A stretch of DNA of 45,226 bases, taken from Modestobacter marinus (GTDB lineage: Bacteria > Actinomycetota > Actinomycetes > Mycobacteriales > Geodermatophilaceae). The notes under the pieces are model-generated. The model was not told the DNA's origin. It ran no database searches and saw only the letters and a program-made list of their open reading frames with translations. Below are positions 16,065 through 24,542 of this stretch, piece by piece (the stretch's first letter is position 1; each line of letters opens with the position of its first letter). Both the position numbers and the translations under genes were made by a program. The stretch lies in NCBI RefSeq assembly GCF_019799945.1, contig NZ_JABGCH010000034.1:1-45226 (forward strand), given 5' to 3'.

Positions 16065-18700
16065 GGGTGGAGCACCTCCAGGCGCGGTCCGGCGACGAGG
16101 ACGGCGCCGGACCGGCCGGTCGCGTCGTCCGCGCGCTCGTCGGCGGTCATCGGTCGTGGCTGGCCGCGTTCGACGACGTAGGCCAGCGACGGGTCGGGGG
16201 AGTCCGGGGCGTTGACGAAGGAGGCGAAGCGCCGCAGCTTCTCCGGGTCCTCGAGGGTGGCCCGCCACTCGTCGGTGTAGCCCTCGACGTGGGCGGCCAT
16301 CGCCGCGTCGAGGTCGGCGGCGATGCCCAGGCTGTCGTCCAGGACGACGGCCCGCACGTGGTCCAGGCCGCCCTCGATCTCCTCCAGCCAGGGCGCGGTG
16401 CGCTGCAGCCGATCGGCGGTGCGCACGTAGTAGACGAGGAACCGGTCGATCGTGCGGACCAGCGTCGCGGTGTCCAGGTCCTCGGCCAGCAGCCGCGCGT
16501 GCCGCGGCGTGAACCCGCCGTTGCCGCCGACGTAGAGGTTCCAGCCCTTGTCGGTGGCGATCACGCCGACGTCCTTGCCGCGCGCCTCGGCGCACTCGCG
16601 GGCGCAGCCGGACACCCCCAGCTTGATCTTGTGCGGGGACCGCAGCCCCCGGTAGCGCAGCTCCAGTGCGACGGCGAGGGCCACGGAGTCCTGCACGCCG
16701 TAGCGGCACCACGTGGAACCGACGCAGGACTTCACCGTGCGCAGCGCCTTGCCGTAGGCATGGCCGGACTCGAAGCCGGCGTCCACCAGGCGCTGCCAGA
16801 TGGCCGGCAGCAGCTCGACCCGGGCACCGAACAGGTCGATCCGCTGCCCGCCGGTGATCTTGGTGTAGAGGCCGAAGTCCCGGGCCACCTCGCCGATGGC
16901 GATCAGGCCCTCCGGGGTCACCTCGCCGCCGGGGATCCGCGGCACCACCGAGTAGGTGCCGTCCTTCTGGATGTTGGCCATCACGTGGTCGTTGGTGTCC
17001 TGCAGCGTGGCCCGCTCGCCGTCCAGGACGTGCCGGCCGTCGAGGCTGGCCAGCACAGAGGCGACGACGGGCTTGCAGATGTCGCAGCCCCGGCCCCGGC
17101 CGTACCGGTCGACCAGCTCGCTGAAGCTGCTGATCCCGGTCACCCGGACGATGTCGAACAGCTGGGCCCGGCTCACGTCGAAGTGCTCGCACAGGGCCGT
17201 GCTGACCGCCACGCCGGCGGCCTCGAGCTCGGTGCCGACCAGCTTCTTGACCAGTGGCAGGCAGGAGCCGCAGCTGGTGCCGGCCCGGGTGCACGCCTTC
17301 ACCGCACCGAGGTCGGTGCACCCGTCGCAGCGCACCGCGTCGCGGATGGCGCCCGCGGAGACGTTGTTGCAGGAGCAGACCGCGGCGTCGTCGGGCAGCC
17401 CGGCCGTGACCGGGCCGCCCTCGGCGCCCTCCGGCAGCAGCCACGCGGCCGGGTCACCACCCAGCTCCCGGCCCACCATCGGGCGCAGCGCGGCATAGGC
17501 ACCCGCGTCACCGACCAGGATCCCGCCGAGCAGGGTGCGGGCGTCGTCGGAGAGGACCAGTTTTTTGTAGACGCCGGCCACGGGGTCGCCGTAGACGACC
17601 GACAGGGCGCCCGGCGCGGTGCCGAACGCGTCTCCGAAGCTGGCCACGTCGACCCCGAGCAGCTTGAGCTTGGTGGACAGGTCGGGGTCGGGGAACTCGG
17701 CCGCGCCCCCGAGCAGCCGGTCGGCGACGATCTCGGCCATCGTGTAGCCCGGCGCCACCAGGCCGTAGGTCCGGCCCGCCACGCTGGCGACCTCGCCGAC
17801 GGCCCAGATCGCCGGGTCCTCGGTGCGGCAGGTGGTGTCCACGGCGATCCCGCCGCGGGGGCCGACCGCGAGGCCGCACGCCCGGGCCAGCTCGTCGCGC
17901 GGGCGCACGCCGGCGGCGAAGACGACGACGTCGACGTCCAGGTGGTCGAGACCGGCGGCGGAGCCCTCGGCGGCGTGCATCCGCGCCACCCGGCCGTCGC
18001 GGCCGGCGGTGAGCCGCGCCGTCGCCGTCCCCGCGTGGACCTGCACGCCGAGCGCACCGACCAGGCGGGCCAGCGCCTCCCCGCCCCCCTCGTCGACCTG
18101 CAGCGGCATCAGCCGAGGGGCGAACTCGACCACGTGGGTGTCCACGCCCAGCGCGGTCAGCGCGCCGGCCGCCTCCAGCCCCAGCAACCCACCGCCGACG
18201 ACCGCACCCACCACCCGGCGCGGGGTCCGGCGTCCCTGCAGGCGCGCGGCGGCGTCGGCCACGAACTGCCTCAGCGCGGCGACGTCGTCGACGGTGCGGT
18301 AGACGAAGCAGCCGGACAGGTCCCGGCCTCCCACGGGCGGCACGAACGCCGAGGACCCGGTGGCCAGGACGAGGGCGTCGTAGCCGACCTCGCGGCCGGC
18401 GCTCGTGGTGACCCGGCGAGCGTCCCGGTCGATCGCGGTGACCGCCTCCCCGCGGCGCAGCTGCACCCCCGGGGTGTCCCAGAGCCCCGGCTGGCCGAGG
18501 GAGAGGTCGTCGGGGTCACGGCCGGAGAAGTAGGAGGTGAGCGCGACCCGGTCGTAGGGCGCCCGCGGCTCCTCGGCCAGCACGGTCACCTGCCAGCCGC
18601 CCTCGGCGACGGCGCCGCGGTCGACCAGCGCCTCCACGAGCCGGTGGGCGACCATGCCCCCGCCGACGACGACCAGCTGTCGGCAGTCTGCGAACGTCAT
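16061..18700 (-). CDS. nirB: Nitrite reductase (NADH) large subunit
   Basis: An 879-residue siroheme enzyme that reduces nitrite to ammonium with NADH in the cytoplasm. The N-terminal flavoprotein has VVVGGGMVAHRLVEAL and a second dinucleotide fold at VVGAVVGGGLLGLEAAGALT. A BFD-like [2Fe-2S] domain follows at about 435-485 (VCSCNNVSAG, CTRAGTSCGSC). The siroheme/[4Fe-4S] cysteines are in CVGSTWC (about 655) and GCARECAEA (about 697). The sequence is intact. ATG 18700 has no ribosome site, but CATAAC lies eight bases before it, so the message may be leaderless. Nitrogen control by GlnR is suggested by the phased repeats upstream. Ammonium production links it functionally with the amide cluster. 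Confidence 0.95.
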   Translation of the reverse strand: MTFADCRQLVVVGGGMVAHRLVEALVDRGAVAEGGWQVTVLAEEPRAPYDRVALTSYFSGRDPDDLSLGQPGLWDTPGVQLRRGEAVTAIDRDARRVTTSAGREVGYDALVLATGSSAFVPPVGGRDLSGCFVYRTVDDVAALRQFVADAAARLQGRRTPRRVVGAVVGGGLLGLEAAGALTALGVDTHVVEFAPRLMPLQVDEGGGEALARLVGALGVQVHAGTATARLTAGRDGRVARMHAAEGSAAGLDHLDVDVVVFAAGVRPRDELARACGLAVGPRGGIAVDTTCRTEDPAIWAVGEVASVAGRTYGLVAPGYTMAEIVADRLLGGAAEFPDPDLSTKLKLLGVDVASFGDAFGTAPGALSVVYGDPVAGVYKKLVLSDDARTLLGGILVGDAGAYAALRPMVGRELGGDPAAWLLPEGAEGGPVTAGLPDDAAVCSCNNVSAGAIRDAVRCDGCTDLGAVKACTRAGTSCGSCLPLVKKLVGTELEAAGVAVSTALCEHFDVSRAQLFDIVRVTGISSFSELVDRYGRGRGCDICKPVVASVLASLDGRHVLDGERATLQDTNDHVMANIQKDGTYSVVPRIPGGEVTPEGLIAIGEVARDFGLYTKITGGQRIDLFGARVELLPAIWQRLVDAGFESGHAYGKALRTVKSCVGSTWCRYGVQDSVALAVALELRYRGLRSPHKIKLGVSGCARECAEARGKDVGVIATDKGWNLYVGGNGGFTPRHARLLAEDLDTATLVRTIDRFLVYYVRTADRLQRTAPWLEEIEGGLDHVRAVVLDDSLGIAADLDAAMAAHVEGYTDEWRATLEDPEKLRRFASFVNAPDSPDPSLAYVVERGQPRPMTADERADDATGRSGAVLVAGPRLEVLHP

Positions 18701-18708
18701 GCGGGGAA

Positions 18709-18749
18709 GTTATGACCGCGTCGTTACGCGCCGCCGCCACCGGCGTTAC
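18709..18749 (-). promoter_or_regulatory. nirB promoter with GlnR-like phased half-sites, probably leaderless
   Basis: On the minus strand GTAAC occurs at 18745-18749 and 18723-18727 (22 bases apart) and GTCAT at 18712-18716 (11 further), the 11-base phasing of GlnR boxes. A -10-like CATAAC (18709-18714) ends eight bases before the ATG, which agrees with the missing ribosome site. The half-site nearest the gene overlaps the -10, so the sites could repress or the real promoter may lie further up. Confidence 0.35.
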
Positions 18750-18810
18750 GTGACGGCAAGGTCCGCCGCACAGCGGCCGCGACCCCCGCGTGAGGTCGCG
18801 GCGCGACCGG

Positions 18811-19773
18811 TCAGGCCTGGGGCAGGGGGGCGAGCTCGGTGTCCTGCTTGGCCTGCATCCGGGCCCGCAGCCGCTCCCGGCTCTCCACGAACCGGGTGGC
18901 CTGCGCGTCCAGGCCGGTCAGGAACTCGGCCAGCTCCTCGCGCGCCTTCTCGCCCTCGGGCCCGAGGTCGGTGCGCTCGAACACCTTCCAGGCGCGCAGC
19001 ACGGGGGTGATGACCTCGTCGTGGTGCAGGCGCAGGTCGTAGATCCCGGCCTTGGCGATGATCACCGAGTTCTTGCGGAAACCGGCCATGGTCGCGCCGG
19101 GCATCTCGAACCGGATGACCTCGTCGGTGACGGCGCGCATCGTGGCGTCGGGGTCGATGTCGAACGCCCCGGAGACCAGGTTCCGGTAGAAGACCATGTG
19201 CAGGTTCTCGTCCTTGGCGATCCGGCCGAGCAGCCGCTCGGCGATCGGGTCGCCGGTGGCCTTGCCGGTGTTGCGGTGGCTCACCCGGGTCGCAAGCTCC
19301 TGGAAGGAGACGTAGGCGACCGTCTGCAGCGGGGTCCGGTCACCGGAGTCGTAGCCGGAGGTCATGTAGTCCATCCGGGCGCGTTCGAGCTCCACCGGGT
19401 CGACGCCGCGGGTGACGACGAGGTAGTCGCGCAGCGCGATGCCGTGCCGGTTCTCCTCCGCCGTCCACCGGCCGACCCAGGTCCCCCAGGCGCCGTCCCG
19501 GCCGAAGCGGGTGGCGATCTCCCGGTGGTAGCTGGGGAGGTTGTCCTCGGTGAGCAGGTTGGTGAACATCGCGGCCCTGGCCGTCTCGTCGAGCCGGGAC
19601 TGCTCCGGGGACCAGTCCTCGCCGCCGAGGAGGGCGAAGTCCCGCCCCTCGGACCACGGGATGTAGTCGTGCGGGTGCCACTCCTGGGCCAAGGCGAGGT
19701 GGCGGTCGAGGTTCTCCGCGACGACCGGCTCGAGCTCGGTGAGCAGCGCCCCCTGGCGCGACGTCTGGGACAC
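18811..19773 (-). CDS. Acyl-[acyl-carrier-protein] desaturase
   Basis: A 320-residue soluble diiron enzyme that inserts a double bond into ACP-bound fatty acids (DesA1/DesA2-like in mycobacteria). Diiron ligands are visible in WTAEENRHGIALRDYL (about 105-112) and AKDENLHMVFYRNLV (about 186-192), with the preceding Glu in the LLTEDNLPSYH helix. GTG 19773 is chosen over upstream codons because AGGAGG lies at the correct distance and the protein then begins MSQTSRQGALL, of usual length. It is a single gene divergent from the LCP gene. A palindrome with repeated half-sites in the shared gap may bind a fatty-acid regulator. Iron and reduced ferredoxin would be needed; no donor gene is adjacent. 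Confidence 0.9.
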   Translation of the reverse strand: MSQTSRQGALLTELEPVVAENLDRHLALAQEWHPHDYIPWSEGRDFALLGGEDWSPEQSRLDETARAAMFTNLLTEDNLPSYHREIATRFGRDGAWGTWVGRWTAEENRHGIALRDYLVVTRGVDPVELERARMDYMTSGYDSGDRTPLQTVAYVSFQELATRVSHRNTGKATGDPIAERLLGRIAKDENLHMVFYRNLVSGAFDIDPDATMRAVTDEVIRFEMPGATMAGFRKNSVIIAKAGIYDLRLHHDEVITPVLRAWKVFERTDLGPEGEKAREELAEFLTGLDAQATRFVESRERLRARMQAKQDTELAPLPQA

Positions 19774-19794
19774 GAGGGCCTCCTGGGTCCGTTG

Positions 19795-19823
19795 CCTACG
19801 GTCTCGGAACCTACGGCACCGTA
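19795..19823. promoter_or_regulatory. Candidate operator ahead of the desaturase
   Basis: cctacgg occurs at 19795-19801 and 19810-19816, and the second copy forms the palindrome tacgg-ca-ccgta (19812-19823). It lies 22-50 bases upstream of the desaturase GTG, where a repressor could block transcription. The regulator is unknown. Confidence 0.35.
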
Positions 19824-20000
19824 AGAACACCGCAGGGATGGGTCCTACCCCCTCCGGTGATCGACAGTCCGCCGGAGTCGAGGCGGAGGTCACCGCCGCG
19901 CCCGCCCGATGCTCGGCCGCGGTCACGCGGGCCCGTGTCAGCGCGCTGAACAGTGGGAACATGTCCGGATGACCGGCATCGGCGAGCAGACGGGCCCCGC

Positions 20001-21602
20001 GTGAGCGACTCCGCACCGACGTCCCGTCGACCCGGCCGGGACGCCGGCGCGCCCGAGCGTGACGAGGAGGCGATCGAGGTGGCGACTGCCCGCCGCCGCG
20101 GGTTCGGCTCCGCTCTCGCGCTCACCGTCGTCGGCGCCGTCCTGCCCGGCACGGCCCACCTCGCCGCCGGCCGCCGCAAGGTCGGGGCCACCCTCCTGGT
20201 GCTGCTCCTGCTCCTCGTCGGTGCCGGCGTGTGGCTGGCCACCGGCGGGCGGCGGGAGGCCCTCCGGCTCGCGGTCGATACCGCCGCGCTGCGCTGGGTC
20301 CTCATCGGCGCCGCCGCGCTGGGGCTGGTGTGGCTGGTCGTCGTCGTGTCCGGGTACCGCGCGCTGCTGCCGCGCGGCAGCCGGCCGTGGCAGAAGGGCC
20401 TCGGCGCCCTGGTCGTCGCGCTGCTGTGCGCGGGGGTGGCCGGCCCGGCGTACCTCGTCGTCCAGTTCGCCGCCGCGCAGCGCGAGCTGGTCGACAACGT
20501 CTTCGCCGACCGCGAGAGCGCCACGGTGCCCACCCCGGCCGACGAGTCCGACCCGTTCGGCAACCGGTCCGACCCGTTCGGCAACCGGGACGAGGTCAAC
20601 TTCCTGCTGCTCGGCGGCGACGGCGGGGTGGGGCGCGAGGGCGTGCGCACCGACACGGTGATCGTGGCCAACGTCCAGACCGAGACCGGCCGGACGACGC
20701 TGTTCAGCCTGCCCCGCAACCTGGAGGACCTGCCGTTCCCGGCCGACAGCCCGCTGGCCGAGGTCTACCCGGACGGCTTCGAGGCCGGCAGCGAGGCCGA
20801 GAGCCTGCTCAACGCCGTCTACCGCAACGGGCCCGAGTGGTACCCGGACATCCTGGGGCCCACGGACGACCCGGGCGCGGACTTCTTGAAGCTGGGCGTC
20901 GGCGAGGCGCTCGGCCTGGACATCGACTACTTCGTGCTGGTGAACCTGGAGGGGTTCGCCCGGCTGGTCGACGCCCTCGGCGGCATCACGGTCAACGTCA
21001 ACTACTTCGTCCCGGTCAACGGGATCGAGGGGCAGGAGCTCCCCGACGCCTACATCGCCCCGGGGCCGGACCAGCACATGGACGGCACCCGCGCGTTGGA
21101 CTACGCGCGCGGCCGGTACGGCCTGTCGGACTACCTGCGGATGGACCGGCAGCGCTGCGTGATCGACGCGATCGTGGACGCCGCCGATCCGGTGACCGTG
21201 CTGGCCCGCTACCGCCAGCTCGCGGCCACCACCCAGGACATCGTCTCCACCGACCTGCCGCAGTCGCTGCTCGACGACGTCGTGGACCTCGCGTTCCGGG
21301 TCAAGGGCCAGACGATCCGCAGCGTGGTCTTCGACGACACCGTGATCAACCCGGCCTACCCGGACTACGACCTCATCCGCTCCGTGGTGCAGCAGGCCCT
21401 GGCGGACCCGGCGGACACCACGCCGACCGGCAGCGCGCCGTCCTCGGCCCCCTCCACCGCACCCGCCCCGGTGCCGACGGGGTCGGCCGCGCCGACGTCG
21501 GCCGGGAACCCGGCGGCCGCGGTCACCGACGTGTGCGCCTACGACCCGGTGCGGGCGCAGGCCGCGCTCGACGAGGGCGAGCCGCCCAGCAAGCAGGGCT
21601 GA
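20001..21602 (+). CDS. LytR-CpsA-Psr (LCP) family cell-envelope protein
   Basis: LCP proteins transfer lipid-linked glycopolymers onto the cell wall outside the membrane. From GTG 20001 (MSDSAPTSRRPGRDAG) the protein has 533 residues; an upstream GTG at 19953 is also open. Three to four hydrophobic segments occupy about residues 35-175 (LALTVVGAVLPGTAHLAAG, LLVLLLLLVGAGVWLAT, WVLIGAAALGLVWLVVVV, ALVVALLCAGVAGPAYLVV). The LCP domain shows RTDTVIVANVQTETGRTTLF, SLPRNL, FVLVNLEGFARLVDALGGI, ALDYARGRYGLSDYLRMDRQ. The tail is Ser/Thr/Pro/Ala rich. Several N-terminal helices instead of one are unusual. SDPFGNR is duplicated by a 21-base perfect repeat at 20547-20588. It is convergent with lutC, 15 bases apart. 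Confidence 0.9.
   Translation: MSDSAPTSRRPGRDAGAPERDEEAIEVATARRRGFGSALALTVVGAVLPGTAHLAAGRRKVGATLLVLLLLLVGAGVWLATGGRREALRLAVDTAALRWVLIGAAALGLVWLVVVVSGYRALLPRGSRPWQKGLGALVVALLCAGVAGPAYLVVQFAAAQRELVDNVFADRESATVPTPADESDPFGNRSDPFGNRDEVNFLLLGGDGGVGREGVRTDTVIVANVQTETGRTTLFSLPRNLEDLPFPADSPLAEVYPDGFEAGSEAESLLNAVYRNGPEWYPDILGPTDDPGADFLKLGVGEALGLDIDYFVLVNLEGFARLVDALGGITVNVNYFVPVNGIEGQELPDAYIAPGPDQHMDGTRALDYARGRYGLSDYLRMDRQRCVIDAIVDAADPVTVLARYRQLAATTQDIVSTDLPQSLLDDVVDLAFRVKGQTIRSVVFDDTVINPAYPDYDLIRSVVQQALADPADTTPTGSAPSSAPSTAPAPVPTGSAAPTSAGNPAAAVTDVCAYDPVRAQAALDEGEPPSKQG
20547..20588 (+). repeat. 21-bp perfect tandem duplication in the LCP gene
   Basis: Positions 20547-20567 and 20568-20588 are identical and encode SDPFGNR twice, in the linker between the last membrane helix and the LCP domain. 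The identity implies a recent in-frame duplication. Confidence 0.95.
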
Positions 21603-21617
21603 ACCTCCGGGCTCAGC

Positions 21618-22250
21618 TCAGGCCGCGAGCACGACCAGCAGGGTGCGGGGACCGTGCACGCCCTCGACGCGTTGCAGCTCGATGTCGCTGGTCGCCGACG
21701 GTCCGCTGACCATGGTCAGCGGGCGCAGCGGGTCCAGCCGCCCGATGCCCTCCGGGACGCCGCCGACCACCTGGTCGGCGGTCACGACGCACACCAGGCA
21801 GTCGGGGAGCAGGGACAACGCCCGCCGCCCGCAGTCGGGGGAGCCGTCCAGCACCAGGGTGCCGGTCTCGGCGATGGCCACCGCCACGGCGGTGACCGAC
21901 GCGGACCGGTCGGCCAGCTGCACCGGTGGGCGGTCGTCGTCGACGTCGCAGCCCTCCGGGCGCCAGTCCGCCGGCAGCCCGGGCGCCACGACGACGTCGG
22001 CGGCCGCCCAGCCGGCGCCGAGCCCCTGGTCCAGGGCGGCGCGCACGGTGGCCCCGACCTCGGCGGGCGCGCAGCGCAGCACGGTGGCCCGGTAGTCCTC
22101 GACCCGGTCGACCAGCAGGTCCAGCAACTCCGGTCCGGTCGCCGGGTGCTCGCCGGCCTGCCGGTAGTCCCGGACGACGTCGGGGACGGCGGCCCGGGTC
22201 GCGCCCAGCGCCGTCCGGATCCGGCCGAGCACCTCCTCGCGCGCACTCAC
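21618..22250 (-). CDS. lutC: LutC-like LUD-domain lactate utilisation protein
   Basis: A 210-residue LUD-domain protein, third subunit of the LutABC complex that oxidises L-lactate to pyruvate. Features are ASVTAVAVAIAETGTLVLDG, RRALSLLPDCLVCVVTADQV and MVSGPSATSDIELQRVEGVH with GPRTLLVVL. GTG 22250 forms GTGA with the lutB stop, so the genes are coupled; a longer reading to 22277 exists but is inside lutB. It ends 15 bases from the convergent LCP gene. Confidence 0.9.
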   Translation of the reverse strand: MSAREEVLGRIRTALGATRAAVPDVVRDYRQAGEHPATGPELLDLLVDRVEDYRATVLRCAPAEVGATVRAALDQGLGAGWAAADVVVAPGLPADWRPEGCDVDDDRPPVQLADRSASVTAVAVAIAETGTLVLDGSPDCGRRALSLLPDCLVCVVTADQVVGGVPEGIGRLDPLRPLTMVSGPSATSDIELQRVEGVHGPRTLLVVLAA

Positions 22251-23734
22251 TTCGCACTCCGGTGCTCGCGGGTCCACTGCTCGACGAACGTGCTGGTCGG
22301 CGGGGTGGGCAGGTCACGGCTGCGGGTCCAGCCGGAGATCGGTGGGGGTAGGGCGTTGGGCAGCGTGGGCCGCCCGCGGGAGAGCAGCCGGCCCAGCCGG
22401 GAGGCCCGCTGCGCGAGGTGCCACAGCCGCGGGTTCGACATGACCTTCGCCAGCGCCCGGAACGCGACCGCCTCTGCCGTGGTCTTCTCCTGCGCCTCCA
22501 CGTGCTCGGCGCGCAGGTGCACCAGGATCGACGGGATGTCGATCGCCACCGGGCACACCTCGTAGCAGGCCCCGCAGAGCGAGGACGCGTAGGGCAGCGA
22601 GGCGTTGTCCTCCACCCCGGTCAGCAGCGGGGACAGGATCGCGCCGATCGGCCCCGGGTACACCGAGCCGTAGGCGTGGCCGCCGGCCCGCTCGTACACC
22701 GGGCAGACGTTCAGGCAGGCCGAGCAGCGGATGCAGTGCAGCGCCTCCCGGCCCACCTCGTCGGCGAGCACCGCGGTGCGCCCGTTGTCCAGCAGCACCA
22801 GGTGGAACTCCTGCGGGCCGTCGCCGGGGGTGACCCCGGCCCAGGTCGACGTGTAGGGGTTCATCCGCTCGCCGGTGGAGGACCGGGGCAGCAGCTGCAG
22901 GAAGACCTCCAGGTCCCGCCAGGTGGGCACCACCTTCTCGATCCCCATGACTGTGATCAGCGTCTCCGGGAGGGTCAGGCACATCCGGCCGTTGCCCTCG
23001 CTCTCGACGACGGTGAGCGTGCCGGTCTCGGCGACGCCGAAGTTCGCCCCGCTGATCGCCACCCGGGCGCGCAGGAACCGCTCGCGCAGGTGCTTGCGGG
23101 CCGCCATCGCCAGCTGGCGCGGCTCGTCGGTGAGCCCGGGGTCCACCCCGGGGATCGTGCGGGCGAAGATCTCCCGGATCTCGGCCCGGTTCTTGTGGAT
23201 CGCCGGCACCAGGATGTGCGAGGGCTTGTCCTCGCCCAGCTGCACGATCAGCTCGGCGAGGTCGGTCTCGAACACCTCGATGCCCACGGCCTCCAGCGCC
23301 TCGTTGAGGGCGATCTCCTGGGTGGCCATCGACTTGACCTTGACCACCTCGCCGGTGCCGGTGGCCTGCACCAGCCGGGTGACGATCTCGTTGGCCTCGT
23401 TGGCGTCGCGCGCCCAGTGCACGGTGCCGCCGCGGGCGGTCACCTGCCGCTCGAGCTCCTCCAGGTGCTCGTCGAGGTGGGCCATGGTCGCGGCCTTCAG
23501 TGCCTTGCCGGCGGCGCGCAGCTGCTCCCAGTCGGCCACCTCGCCCACCACCTTGGCCCGCTTGTTGCGGATGGTGGTGGTGGCGTGGCCCAGGTTGGCG
23601 CGCAGCTGGCCGTCGCGCAGGGCGGTGCGGGCGGCGTCCGGGAACGACTGGTCGCCGCGCAGGTGCCCCACGCCGCGGGGGGCGGTGGGCAGGCCGAGGA
23701 ACGTCGGCGCTTTGGGAGGGACGGTCGCGGTCAC
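22247..23734 (-). CDS. lutB: LutB-like iron-sulfur lactate utilisation protein
   Basis: A 495-residue protein with an N-terminal LUD domain (NEIVTRLVQATGTGEVVKVK, ISGANFGVAETGTLTVVESE) and a C-terminal ferredoxin-like part. One [4Fe-4S] set is CIRCSACLNVCPVY (about 340-353) and a second CGACYEVCPVAIDIP (about 390). These transfer electrons from lactate oxidation. GTG 23734 overlaps the lutA stop by four bases; no other start keeps the normal N-terminus TATVPPKAPTFLGLPTAP. In context it removes the lactate that rhamnose breakdown yields. Confidence 0.93.
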   Translation of the reverse strand: MTATVPPKAPTFLGLPTAPRGVGHLRGDQSFPDAARTALRDGQLRANLGHATTTIRNKRAKVVGEVADWEQLRAAGKALKAATMAHLDEHLEELERQVTARGGTVHWARDANEANEIVTRLVQATGTGEVVKVKSMATQEIALNEALEAVGIEVFETDLAELIVQLGEDKPSHILVPAIHKNRAEIREIFARTIPGVDPGLTDEPRQLAMAARKHLRERFLRARVAISGANFGVAETGTLTVVESEGNGRMCLTLPETLITVMGIEKVVPTWRDLEVFLQLLPRSSTGERMNPYTSTWAGVTPGDGPQEFHLVLLDNGRTAVLADEVGREALHCIRCSACLNVCPVYERAGGHAYGSVYPGPIGAILSPLLTGVEDNASLPYASSLCGACYEVCPVAIDIPSILVHLRAEHVEAQEKTTAEAVAFRALAKVMSNPRLWHLAQRASRLGRLLSRGRPTLPNALPPPISGWTRSRDLPTPPTSTFVEQWTREHRSAK

Positions 23735-24528
23735 GCGGTCACCGCCGGGGTGGTGGGGCGGGAGACTGCCGGCTTGGTGCTCTGGTGCGGGGTCACGGCT
23801 TCCTCCGTCGAGGCGAGGATCTCGGCCAGGTGCACGGTGCGGGTGCCGGCCCGCAGCCGGGAGAGCCCGCCGCCGATGTGCATGAGGCAGGAGGCGTCCC
23901 CGGCGGTGCAGATCTCGGCGTGCGTGGACAGCACGTTGGCCATCTTGTCGGTGAGCATCGCGGTGGAGGTGTCGGCGTTCTTCACCGCGAACGTGCCGCC
24001 GAAGCCGCAGCACTGCTCGGCGCCGGGCAGCTCGGCCAGCTCCAGCCCGCGCACCTCGCGCAGCAGCCGCAGCGGCCGGTCACCGACCTTGAGCAGCCGC
24101 AGGGAGTGGCAGGTGGGGTGGTAGGTGACCCGGTGCGGGTAGTAGGCGCCGACGTCGGTCACGCCGAGCACGTCGACCAGGAACTGGGACAGCTCGTGGG
24201 TGCGCCCGGCCAGCTCCTCGGCGTCCCGGGCCAGCGTCTCGTCCCCGGCCCGGCGGGCGACGTCGGCCTGCTGGTGGTGGATCGAGGCGACGCAGGAACC
24301 GGACGGCGACACGATCGCCTCCGCGCCGGCGAACGCCCGCACGTGGTTGGCGACGATGGACACCGCCTCCCGCCGGTAACCGGTGTTGACGTGCATCTGG
24401 CCGCAGCAGGCCTGGGTGGGCGGCACCACCACCTCGTGCCCCAGCCGTTGCAGCAGCGACGCGGTGGCGTGTGCCACCGACGGCGTCATCGTGTCCACCA
24501 GACAGGTGGCGAAGAGCGCGACCTTCAC
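23731..24528 (-). CDS. lutA: LutA-like (Fe-S)-binding lactate utilisation protein
   Basis: A 265-residue protein with two CCG domains: QACCGQMHVNTGYRREA (about 40) and EQCCGFGGTFAVKNADTSTA (about 188), with further Cys at SGSCVASIHH and HPTCHSLRLL. LutA is the first component of the LutABC lactate oxidase. GTG 24528 has GGAGG eight bases upstream. The C-terminal 20 residues are Pro/Thr rich. Only 14 bases separate it from the lacI-type gene on the same strand, so repressor and lut genes probably share a transcript. Confidence 0.92.
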   Translation of the reverse strand: MKVALFATCLVDTMTPSVAHATASLLQRLGHEVVVPPTQACCGQMHVNTGYRREAVSIVANHVRAFAGAEAIVSPSGSCVASIHHQQADVARRAGDETLARDAEELAGRTHELSQFLVDVLGVTDVGAYYPHRVTYHPTCHSLRLLKVGDRPLRLLREVRGLELAELPGAEQCCGFGGTFAVKNADTSTAMLTDKMANVLSTHAEICTAGDASCLMHIGGGLSRLRAGTRTVHLAEILASTEEAVTPHQSTKPAVSRPTTPAVTA

Positions 24529-24542
24529 TCTGAGACCTCCGC

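Noticed and set aside
16067-18715. An 882-codon plus-strand frame opposite nirB
   Set aside because: It mirrors nirB exactly in length, is made of Val, Arg, Gly, Ala and His typical of high-GC antisense frames, and has no recognisable domain.
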